Assembly (NCBI GenBank): GCA_900753135.1
Contig: CAADXZ010000096.1
Coordinates: 1-6,070 of the forward strand
Origin: Clostridia bacterium
GTDB taxonomy: Bacteria; Bacillota; Clostridia; TANB77; UBA1234
Reading direction: 5' to 3'
Length of the DNA stretch: 6,070 nucleotides
Within the stretch, counting starts at the first letter, position 1; every line of letters starts with the position of its first letter. The position numbers and the translations under genes are program-made. The notes beneath the pieces are model-generated. The model had not been told where the DNA came from. It worked only from the letters and a program-made list of their open reading frames with translations, and ran no database searches. Positions 1-5,676 of this stretch are shown here, one piece after another.

Positions 1-41
1 TTAATAATAAAATAGATAGTATTATTTTCTTATATGATTCG

Positions 42-70
42 TTGACGTTGTTTTAGCAAAATGGTACTAT
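42..70 (+). promoter_or_regulatory. Sigma-A-type promoter of the AAA+ ATPase operon
   Basis: The -35 box is TTGACG (42-47), followed by a 17-bp spacer and the -10 box TACTAT (65-70). A TGG directly before the -10 box gives an extended -10 (TGn) motif. The expected start of transcription is near base 77, so the mRNA leader would be only about 18 nt and would begin almost at the Shine-Dalgarno sequence (77-85). The upstream 41 bases are almost all A/T and could act as an UP-like element. No operator or riboswitch fits in such a short leader, so any control would be at initiation. This is inferred from consensus only. Confidence 0.72.
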
Positions 71-94
71 ATTAATGAAGGATGGTGTTAGATA

Positions 95-3000
95 ATGGCG
101 AAAATTCCAATGTGTCCATATTGCAATTGTGAAATGAATATAGTTAGTGGAAAGACTTCATCAAAATGTATGTATTGCGGAAATATTGTTAGAATTATTA
201 ATGGAAAGTTATATAAGAGTGAAGAGGTGCCACCAGAAGTTGCGTTTTGTTTTACGGCACTTTTTGCAAATATTGCTCGTGGTCATGAGGAACATGAAAA
301 TGAGTATTTTGATTTTTTAACTAATTTTTTAAGAAATCAAAATCTAACTAAAAAACAATATGAATATTTAATTAACTATTACAGAAAAGAAAGCAGAAAT
401 ATATTTTCGTTTGGCCATGAAAGTAATAAAAATATAATTAAAAGATTGAAAAATGTTATAGATGAAACATGTGCTTCAATGCCAATGTCTGAACAAGAAA
501 ATTATGAAGATAGTGTGCTTAAAATTATTCTTAGTTTTATGAAAAAAGGTGGAGCGTTCAACGATAATGAAAAAAAGATTATAGAATTATATAAAACAAT
601 GTTTGACATAGATGAAAAAAGATATAATTCGATATATAAAGAAAAGAAAGAAGAGACAAAAAATAAGAAAGATATTTCTGAAATTTTTGATGAAATTCAA
701 GAAAATCTTGAAAATAGTTTTTCTAAGAAAAGCTTTATATCCGAGACTGTATTGGCTTTTAAAAGGCCATTTGTTATAAAGAATACATCAGAGCATTTGA
801 AAAATATAATTGCTATTTTCTCGAAAGAAAATATATTTGTAGAGGGTATAGTAAACACAATCTCTTCCACATTAAAAAGATATGAAATACTAAGCAATGA
901 ATCGATTAAATTTGACTTTATTATGTATAAAAAAGATGAATCATTTGGAAATTTTGTTAATGCTTTTTGTGATGCTTTAAATGCAGGAACTGAAATTATG
1001 ATATTTGAAAACTTCAATCTTGCAAATGAATCATGTAAAGGTTTTATAAGAAGTCTTTGCAAATTTGGAAGAGTGGAAGTTAACACACCAAGAGGTCTTT
1101 TAGAAATTAAAGTGGATGGTGAATATTTTGTTTTTATTAATTCAAATTCTGAAAGTGAATTTTCAGAAGATTTAGGAAATGATATATATCAATCTATAAA
1201 AGATGTTATAAAAATAGATGAGTTCACAGATGATGAAATAAACCAATTGATTAGTAGGGCACTAACATCATTAGAAAATAGATGCAAGCAAGAGTTGGGT
1301 GTAAATCTTATGTGTACATCAGATCTTTGTGCATATTTAAAAACTTTATATAATCAACTAACAGGAATTAATGGTGTTAATTTGTTAATAGAACATAAGA
1401 TTTATGAACAAGTTTCTGAATATAAGTTAAAGGGAAAAATTACAAGAAATACAAGAAATATTGTAACTTCTACTCAAGATAAAATTGCTCTTATAATAAA
1501 TGATGAAGTAATATTTTTAGATGATTTAAATCAAACTAAAACATCGGATAAATTATTAAAAGTAAAAAATAAATTACTTTCTATGATTGGACTTGATGAA
1601 GTTAAGGAATATATGCTTAAACTTGAAGATAATATTTCTGCACAACAAATGAGAAAAAGGGCAGGAATGAAAGTTGCACCACTTCCTCTTAATATGATTT
1701 TTACTGGTAATCCCGGAACAGGCAAAACAACTATAGCGAGAATTGTTGCAGAGTATTTAAATGCACTTGGAATGTTATCTAAAGGACAGTTTGTTGAAGC
1801 TAGTAGAGTTGATTTAGTTGGTGGATATGCTGGTGAGACGGCATTGATTACACGCGAAAAGCTTACTGAAGCTTTGGGTGGAGTTCTTTTTGTTGATGAG
1901 GCTTATTCGTTATTGAATTCAAAAAATGATGCTTACGGAAAAGAATGTGTAGATACATTTGTAAAGTTTATGGAGGATAATAGAGAAAATCTTGTAGTAA
2001 TATTTGCTGGCTATAAAGATGAAATTGAAGAAATGTTAAGAATTGAACCAGCGTTAAAATCTAGATTTCCTAATCTTATAAATTTTAAAGATTATTCTGC
2101 TGAAGAAATGTATAAAATTGCAGAATTAATAGCTAAACAAAACGAATATAGAATTGATACTCAATGTTATGAACCCCTTATTGAATACTTTGAGTCTACA
2201 ATATACAAAGGAAAAAATCCAAATGGAAATGGAAGACTAGTAAGAAATGTGGTTGAAAAAGCCATTGCAAATCAGGCTGTTAGAATAGTTAATGAAAATG
2301 AAGTTGATTATTCTTTGATAAAGCTTGAGGACTTTGACTTGAAAAAGAAAGAAGAGTTTGATTTAGAAAAGTCATTGCAAGATATTATAGGATTGGAAAA
2401 TGTTAAGGACTTTTTAAGAAATCAATATAATATTTTAAAGGCACAGGAGAAAAGAAGAAATTTAGGAATAACTGCTGATACTACGCAATCATTAAATATG
2501 ATTTTTTATGGCAATCCAGGAACAGGTAAAACAACAGTTGCAAGATTAATTACCAAAATGCTAAAAGATATGGGATTCTTAAGAGTCGGACAGCTAATAG
2601 AGTGTTCGCGTGTAGATTTAGTTGCAGAGTATGTTGGACAGACAGCACCAAAAACAACAGATGTTTTTAATAGTGCTTTGGGTGGAGTTCTATTTATTGA
2701 TGAAGCTTATTCACTTTCGAGTGGCACAGACAATGATTTTGGAAAGGAAGCAATTGATACGTTAATAAAACTTATGGAAGATCATAGAGGCGAGATCGTT
2801 GTTATACTTGCAGGATATAATAAAGAAATGAAAGAATTTTTAAAAGTAAATTCTGGACTTGAATCTCGATTTCCGTTAAAGCTTGATTTTCCCGATTATA
2901 GCGTGCATGAACTTATAGAGATATTCAATAAGATGATTAGCAAAAAAGGGTTTAAAGTAGATACATCTGCACAGACTTTAATAAATGATAGAATAGAATT

Positions 3001-3970
3001 TTTGAAGAAAAAAGAAACAAGTCAATCTGGTAATGGTAGAATGATTAGGAACCTAATTGACGAAATTGTAAGAAATCAAAGTGATAGGATTGCAAATTCA
3101 GAAAATATATCATCTAATGAGATTAATTTAATACTTCCAGAAGATGTCGGAAAGAATTTTGAAACAGAAAATGCAGACTTTGATTATGAAAAAGCTTTTG
3201 AGGATATTATAGGGCTGGAATCTGTAAAGCAATATATACGCATGCTAGCAGCAAGAATTAAAATCATGAATGAAAGAAAAAGACTTGGCTTAATTGTTAA
3301 TACTGAGCAGTCTCTTCATATGATTTTTGAAGGTAATCCAGGAACAGGAAAAACAATGATGGCCAGAATTATTGCAAATATGTTGTATAAGCTAGGTGTT
3401 ATTTCAACAAATAATTTGATAGAAACAGATCGAGCCGGTCTTGTTGCTCCTTATGTTGGGCAGACGGCAATAAAAACAACAGAGAAAGTGAGTGAAGCAT
3501 TCAATGGTGTGCTTTTCATAGATGAAGCATATTCATTGTCTCAAGGTGGCGAAAATGATTTTGGAAAAGAGGCAATTGATACATTAATAAAATTAATGGA
3601 CGACAATAGAGATAAGTTAGTGGTTATATTAGCTGGTTACACAAAAGAAATGAAAGAATTCTTGGATGTTAATTCTGGCTTGTTATCTAGATTTCCTAAT
3701 GTCATTGAGTTTGAGGATTATTCCGTTGATGACTTAATTACAATAGCAAGAAAAATGTATGAAAAGAACGGATACAAAATTACAGATGAAGCTATTGAAA
3801 AACTTAAAGAAATTATATATATCGCAAAACAAGATACTAGGTTTGGAAATGGCAGATTTGTTAGAAACGTGTTTGAACGTTCATTAAATAATCAAGCATT
3901 GAGACTTTCTAAAGAAGTTAATATTAGTGCGGAAGCTTTAACAAATATTTTGCCCGAAGATTTGGATTAA
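95..3970 (+). CDS. Multi-module AAA+ ATPase: zinc ribbon, TerB-like region, degenerate Clp-like AAA+, three CbxX/CfqX-type AAA+ modules
   Basis: The 1291-residue protein starts at ATG 95 behind GAAGGATGG (77-85). Residues 7-28 form a zinc ribbon with CxxC pairs C7/C10 and C25/C28. Residues about 45-182 are helical and resemble two halves of a TerB-like fold, a weaker call. Residues about 215-450 follow the pattern of a ClpA/ClpB-type AAA+ module but lack a Walker A; FEN (304-306) stands where LDE is expected, while the sensor-1-like N349-S-N351 is kept. Three complete CbxX/CfqX (SpoVK/CbbX/EccA-like) modules follow from about 497, 763 and 1037. Each has Walker A GNPGTGKT (538-545, 806-813, 1080-1087), Walker B DE (601/602, 869/870, 1143/1144), an aromatic pore-loop motif (YAG 578, YVG 846 and 1120), an SRFP arginine (657, 925, 1199) and sensor-2 GNGR (R714, R982, R1254). 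The three therefore look active. Such ATPases remodel proteins as hexamers in the cytosol; the substrate is unknown, with the two downstream genes as possible partners. Tandem TAA stops end the gene. The AAA+ call is secure, the process is not. Confidence 0.95.
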   Translation: MAKIPMCPYCNCEMNIVSGKTSSKCMYCGNIVRIINGKLYKSEEVPPEVAFCFTALFANIARGHEEHENEYFDFLTNFLRNQNLTKKQYEYLINYYRKESRNIFSFGHESNKNIIKRLKNVIDETCASMPMSEQENYEDSVLKIILSFMKKGGAFNDNEKKIIELYKTMFDIDEKRYNSIYKEKKEETKNKKDISEIFDEIQENLENSFSKKSFISETVLAFKRPFVIKNTSEHLKNIIAIFSKENIFVEGIVNTISSTLKRYEILSNESIKFDFIMYKKDESFGNFVNAFCDALNAGTEIMIFENFNLANESCKGFIRSLCKFGRVEVNTPRGLLEIKVDGEYFVFINSNSESEFSEDLGNDIYQSIKDVIKIDEFTDDEINQLISRALTSLENRCKQELGVNLMCTSDLCAYLKTLYNQLTGINGVNLLIEHKIYEQVSEYKLKGKITRNTRNIVTSTQDKIALIINDEVIFLDDLNQTKTSDKLLKVKNKLLSMIGLDEVKEYMLKLEDNISAQQMRKRAGMKVAPLPLNMIFTGNPGTGKTTIARIVAEYLNALGMLSKGQFVEASRVDLVGGYAGETALITREKLTEALGGVLFVDEAYSLLNSKNDAYGKECVDTFVKFMEDNRENLVVIFAGYKDEIEEMLRIEPALKSRFPNLINFKDYSAEEMYKIAELIAKQNEYRIDTQCYEPLIEYFESTIYKGKNPNGNGRLVRNVVEKAIANQAVRIVNENEVDYSLIKLEDFDLKKKEEFDLEKSLQDIIGLENVKDFLRNQYNILKAQEKRRNLGITADTTQSLNMIFYGNPGTGKTTVARLITKMLKDMGFLRVGQLIECSRVDLVAEYVGQTAPKTTDVFNSALGGVLFIDEAYSLSSGTDNDFGKEAIDTLIKLMEDHRGEIVVILAGYNKEMKEFLKVNSGLESRFPLKLDFPDYSVHELIEIFNKMISKKGFKVDTSAQTLINDRIEFLKKKETSQSGNGRMIRNLIDEIVRNQSDRIANSENISSNEINLILPEDVGKNFETENADFDYEKAFEDIIGLESVKQYIRMLAARIKIMNERKRLGLIVNTEQSLHMIFEGNPGTGKTMMARIIANMLYKLGVISTNNLIETDRAGLVAPYVGQTAIKTTEKVSEAFNGVLFIDEAYSLSQGGENDFGKEAIDTLIKLMDDNRDKLVVILAGYTKEMKEFLDVNSGLLSRFPNVIEFEDYSVDDLITIARKMYEKNGYKITDEAIEKLKEIIYIAKQDTRFGNGRFVRNVFERSLNNQALRLSKEVNISAEALTNILPEDLD

Positions 3971-4015
3971 TAACCAATATTCTTTATACAATTATACAAG
4001 AGTGGAGTGATGTAA

Positions 4016-4324
4016 ATGAAATTAAATCAAAACACAATAATTCCTAAAATTATAGACATGAAAAGTGAACTTGATATTATTTCAAAATTGATAGATAGAA
4101 TCATAGAACTAGTTTATATGGAAGATGCTTTAAATTTTGCTAAAGAAACAGAAAGTTTAATTAATAGTTTTCCCCAGTTAAAATATTTTAGCGATGAGGC
4201 AGAAAGTATAAAAGAGTGTTTAATAGATTTATATGATGGATATGAAAGTAAAGAAAGTGCAATAGATTATATGAATTTTATGAAGAGGGTAGTAATCAAT
4301 GCACAAGAGTTTATAGCTAAATAA
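4016..4324 (+). CDS. Small all-helical protein of unknown function
   Basis: The 102-residue protein starts at ATG 4016, with GGAG (4004-4007) eight bases upstream. It lies 45 bp after the ATPase gene on the same strand, with no terminator between, so it is probably co-transcribed. I do not recognise the family. The sequence is mostly amphipathic helix: about residues 8-45 (rich in I/L with D/E/K), 46-53, 57-76 and 79-101. It is acidic and has a single Cys (about residue 69). No signal peptide, membrane segment or zinc motif is visible. The size and helical nature recall adaptor proteins, and WXG100 secretion substrates have similar length, but no WxG motif is present. A role as cofactor or substrate of the adjacent AAA+ protein is inferred from gene order alone. 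Confidence 0.85.
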   Translation: MKLNQNTIIPKIIDMKSELDIISKLIDRIIELVYMEDALNFAKETESLINSFPQLKYFSDEAESIKECLIDLYDGYESKESAIDYMNFMKRVVINAQEFIAK

Positions 4325-4362
4325 AAGTTTTTATATTTATAATTTTGAAGGAGATTAATAAA

Positions 4363-4890
4363 ATGAAAAAAAGTTTTAACAAATTATTAATTATAGCAAT
4401 TATAAGCATGGTATTAACTGCAATCCTTTGCTTTGCTGTAATTGTATCTACTGATTTTACTCAGTTTGCTATGCAAGAGTTAGAAAAAAATTCGAATGGA
4501 ATGGAGTTAGACATTTCGCAGAATGCAGAACTATTAAAAAACAGTATGTGTGATTCATCAATAGTTTTATCATATGTTACATTTGTTGTTGTAACTCCAA
4601 CAATCTTTTCTCTAATAATACTAGCTTCACAAATATTTGCAAGATTGTTCCAAATTGGTAAATTTAAAAATTGGAAATACGTAACTGGATTAGTATTTAC
4701 GTATCTTTCGGTTGTTGCATTTGTATTTATGGCTTTAAATATGTTAGCAAATGTAATTTTGTGTGTATCAATAATGGAAAAAGTCTTTATGAGTATTGCT
4801 TGTATAATAAATATTATTACTTTTGTATTATTTATAAAGGAATTAATAAAAATGGATAAAATTAGCAAGAAGAGTGAAGAAAACGCATAA
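4363..4890 (+). CDS. Four-helix integral membrane protein of unknown function
   Basis: The start is ATG 4363, preceded by a textbook AAGGAG (4348-4353) with a 9-base spacer, giving 175 residues. A longer reading from TTG 4345 is rejected because its first codons are the ribosome binding site itself. Hydrophobic stretches at about residues 8-29, 67-93, 106-135 and 141-162 predict four membrane helices. A polar segment of about 37 residues (30-66) lies between helices 1 and 2, and a basic loop (97-105, GKFKNWK) between helices 2 and 3. With the basic N-terminus inside, the 30-66 segment would face outside and both the basic loop and the charged C-tail (159-175) would be cytosolic. No catalytic motif or known family is recognised. 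It lies 38 bp after the helical protein gene, so it is probably in the same operon and could anchor the ATPase at the membrane (inference). Confidence 0.87.
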   Translation: MKKSFNKLLIIAIISMVLTAILCFAVIVSTDFTQFAMQELEKNSNGMELDISQNAELLKNSMCDSSIVLSYVTFVVVTPTIFSLIILASQIFARLFQIGKFKNWKYVTGLVFTYLSVVAFVFMALNMLANVILCVSIMEKVFMSIACIINIITFVLFIKELIKMDKISKKSEENA

Positions 4891-4947
4891 ACAATCTCAC
4901 TTAAACCGAGTCAATAAGAATGAATTTCACAAATTAATAATTGTTTG

Positions 4948-4977
4948 CATACTTATGTATTGGATGTGATAAGTATG
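4948..4977 (+). repeat. Perfect 9-bp inverted repeat around a possible translation start
   Basis: CATACTTAT (4948-4956) and ATAAGTATG (4969-4977) are exact reverse complements separated by 12 bases, with one more possible G-U pair outside. In RNA this forms a hairpin whose loop carries GGATG, a weak Shine-Dalgarno candidate. Its right arm ends in the ATG (4975) of the 34-codon ORF. It could hide that start codon, act as a protein-binding palindrome, or simply be an mRNA processing or stability hairpin after the membrane protein gene. It lacks a U-tract, so it is not an intrinsic terminator. Confidence 0.55.
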
Positions 4978-5079
4978 TTGGAAATACAAAAAAAATTAAC
5001 GATAGTTAATAGAACAATAGTTAAAAATTTGGATAGTTTGATTATAAAATGGGCAAATGATGTTCAAAAGATAAAGTAA
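4975..5079 (+). CDS. Possible 34-residue small protein at the operon end
   Basis: An ATG-started ORF of 34 codons begins 84 bp after the membrane protein gene and stops 20 bp before the operon terminator. The predicted peptide starts MLEIQKKL and is basic and amphipathic, with alternating I/L/V and K/N/D residues typical of one helix and a Trp near residue 26. The Shine-Dalgarno candidate is weak (GGATG at 4962-4966) and lies in the loop of a hairpin that also pairs the start codon. It may be a genuine small operon member, a relic of a longer gene, or chance in AT-rich DNA. No homologue is recognised. Confidence 0.3.
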   Translation: MLEIQKKLTIVNRTIVKNLDSLIIKWANDVQKIK

Positions 5080-5099
5080 AAATAACCAATTAATAAAAA

Positions 5100-5129
5100 A
5101 ACTTCTCAACAAAAGTTGGGAAGTTTTTT
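5100..5129 (+). terminator. Intrinsic terminator of the ATPase operon
   Basis: An 11-bp stem AACTTCTCAAC (5100-5110) / GTTGGGAAGTT (5115-5125) with an AAAA loop is followed by a T-run to 5129, and an A-run precedes it. The single wobble is U-G in the rightward RNA but would be A-C in the leftward RNA, so the structure is best formed by the rightward transcript. It ends the ATPase, helical protein and membrane protein unit. Confidence 0.88.
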
Positions 5130-5240
5130 GGCTGGGAGGATACTCTCGCACTGCTCGAGGATTCCTTCGGAATGCCCCCAAAAAATCTCTGCACACCCAC
5201 GGTGTTTGAGCTTTCGCGGTTCGAATCCTTTGAACAAAAT
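5130..5240. other. GC-rich structured island with tRNA-like fragments, no clear gene
   Basis: Bases 5131-5230 are 54% G+C, far above the flanking AT-rich genes. The island lies between the convergent terminators of the ATPase operon and the tRNA operon. On the minus strand a folded element is possible: a 7-bp closing stem (5175-5181 with 5132-5138, two G-U wobbles) around hairpins at 5161-5173 (5 bp, 3-base loop) and 5145-5159 (4 bp, 7-base loop), ending in CCA. A further 5-bp hairpin lies at about 5192-5204. GGCTGGGAGGAT (5130-5141) repeats exactly at 5284-5295 inside tRNA-Gln, and 5216-5229 is an exact 14-bp inverted copy of the tRNA-Gln T arm (5291-5304). No complete tRNA cloverleaf can be built. 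It could be a structured RNA, a dispersed repeat, or debris of tRNA-associated recombination. Open reading through it encodes nothing recognisable. Confidence 0.5.
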
Positions 5241-5273
5241 AAAAAAAGCCTCAACTCACGTTGAAACTTTTTT
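5241..5273 (-). terminator. Intrinsic terminator of the tRNA-His/tRNA-Gln operon
   Basis: Read leftward, the RNA forms GUUUCAAC (5267-5260) / GUUGAGGC (5255-5248) closed by a GUGA tetraloop of the GNRA type, extended by A-U pairs and followed by seven U (5247-5241). Two U-G wobbles would become C-A mismatches on the other strand, which fixes the direction. It starts four bases after the CCA end of tRNA-Gln. Confidence 0.85.
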
Positions 5274-5277
5274 ATTT

Positions 5278-5353
5278 TGGCTGGGCTGGGAGGATTCGAA
5301 CCGCCGAGATGCCAGAGTCAAAGTCTGGTGCCTTACCACTTGGCTACAGCCCA
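5278..5353 (-). tRNA. tRNA-Gln (anticodon TTG)
   Basis: Read leftward from 5353, the gene has a perfect 7-bp acceptor stem TGGGCTG/CAGCCCA, a D arm with AGTGGTAA, an anticodon arm CCAGA-CTTTGAC-TCTGG with anticodon TTG (glutamine, CAA/CAG codons), and the T loop TTCGAAT. The discriminator is G and the CCA (5280-5278) is encoded. Two details are unusual: the T stem GGCGG/CCTCC has a C-U mismatch at the middle pair, and the variable region is one base longer than the usual five. The first pair U1-A72 is typical of bacterial tRNA-Gln. It is co-transcribed behind tRNA-His, 18 bp away. Confidence 0.95.
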
Positions 5354-5371
5354 ATATTAAATTTAAGTATT

Positions 5372-5449
5372 TGGGGTGAAAGATGGGACTCGAACCCACG
5401 ACCTCCAGGGCCACAACCTGGCGCTCTAACCAACTGAGCTACATCCACC
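5372..5449 (-). tRNA. tRNA-His (anticodon GTG)
   Basis: Read leftward from 5449, the gene starts with the extra G(-1) that pairs with C73, the hallmark of tRNA-His. The D arm (AGCTCAGTTGGTTAGAGC), the anticodon arm CCAGG-TTGTGGC-CCTGG with anticodon GTG, and the T arm GTGGG-TTCGAGT-CCCAT are all present, and CCA (5374-5372) is encoded. The acceptor stem GTGGATG/CTTTCAC contains a U6-U67 mismatch beside a G4-U69 wobble, so it is weaker than usual. It is the first gene of the two-tRNA operon. Confidence 0.95.
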
Positions 5450-5478
5450 ATGATTCACTATCTCCAAATGCAAGTTAT

Positions 5479-5507
5479 ATTCTAATCTATTTTTTACATA
5501 AAGTCAA
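5479..5507 (-). promoter_or_regulatory. Promoter of the tRNA-His/tRNA-Gln operon
   Basis: On the minus strand a -35 box TTGACT (5507-5502) and a -10 box TAGAAT (5484-5479) are separated by exactly 17 bp. The predicted start of transcription is near 5472, about 22 nt before the 5' end of tRNA-His, which leaves a short leader for RNase P removal. No T-box or other leader structure is seen. It diverges from the rightward promoter at 5569-5597. Confidence 0.7.
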
Positions 5508-5568
5508 TACTAAATTTTTATTTGTGAGTAAAACACCAAAATGTTACAAAATAAAATCTTTCTCAACA

Positions 5569-5597
5569 TTTACATTGTATTTTTTTAATTGTATAAT
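5569..5597 (+). promoter_or_regulatory. Sigma-A-type promoter of the second rightward unit
   Basis: The -35 box is TTTACA (5569-5574) and the -10 box is a perfect TATAAT (5592-5597), with a 17-bp spacer containing a T-run. Transcription should begin at about 5603-5605, immediately before the ribosome binding site AGGAG (5605-5609) of the leader ORF. The mRNA then carries a leader of about 245 nt before the next sizeable gene, long enough for leader-based control. Confidence 0.75.
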
Positions 5598-5616
5598 TGT
5601 TTATAGGAGAGAGTAC

Positions 5617-5646
5617 ATGCATTTAAATATGTTTAAACATATCTGA
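5617..5646 (+). CDS. Possible 9-residue leader peptide
   Basis: ATG 5617 opens a 9-codon ORF, MHLNMFKHI, ending in TGA. AGGAG (5605-5609) lies 7 bases upstream, and the predicted transcription start lies just before that. Promoter, ribosome binding site, tiny ORF and then a long structured leader is the classic layout of attenuation leaders (as in erm, cat and amino-acid operons). The peptide has two His and two Met among nine residues but no strong run of one amino acid, so no inducing signal can be named. More than half of the ORF overlaps the 16-bp palindrome at 5627-5642. Translation has not been shown. Confidence 0.45.
   Translation: MHLNMFKHI
5627..5642 (+). repeat. Perfect 16-bp palindrome in the leader ORF
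   Basis: ATATGTTTAAACATAT is an exact palindrome lying about 25-40 bases after the predicted transcription start. Such a position suits an operator bound by a dimeric repressor acting as a roadblock. AT-rich DNA can produce palindromes by chance, but 16 perfect bases directly behind a good promoter is notable. No specific regulator can be assigned. Confidence 0.5.
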
Positions 5647-5676
5647 ATATTTCTCTATATCCTTAATTTTTAGGGG

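Noticed and set aside
697..1725. Two leftward frames (697-1086 and 1531-1725) within the ATPase gene
   Set aside because: They are antisense to well-defined domains of the ATPase, including its first Walker A, and lack start signals.
4016..4324. The 102-residue helical protein as a WXG100/type VII secretion substrate
   Set aside because: The length is right and the neighbour has EccA-like AAA+ modules, but no WxG motif and no other type VII gene is present.
4345..4362. Six extra N-terminal codons of the membrane protein, from a TTG start
   Set aside because: These bases contain the AAGGAG ribosome binding site for ATG 4363, so translation most likely starts at the ATG.
4461..4868. Leftward 135-codon and rightward 62-codon frames inside the membrane protein gene
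   Set aside because: Both are out-of-frame shadows of the membrane protein gene, without ribosome binding sites or sensible protein character.
4996..5196. A 66-codon leftward frame
   Set aside because: It crosses the operon terminator and the GC-rich island and has no ribosome binding site; it looks like chance.
5130..5240. The GC-rich island as a complete tRNA or selenocysteine tRNA
   Set aside because: GGTTCGAATCC occurs on the plus strand, but its flanks do not form a T stem, no acceptor stem pairs around it, and no anticodon arm can be placed.
5116..5379. An 87-codon rightward reading frame across the GC-rich island and tRNA-Gln
   Set aside because: It runs antisense through a tRNA and through two terminator segments, has no ribosome binding site, and its peptide is simply translated tRNA complement.
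5383..5646. An 87-codon rightward reading frame starting MGLEPTTSRA
   Set aside because: The first part is the antisense of tRNA-His, a well-known spurious translation. Only the last nine codons (from 5617) have their own promoter and ribosome binding site.
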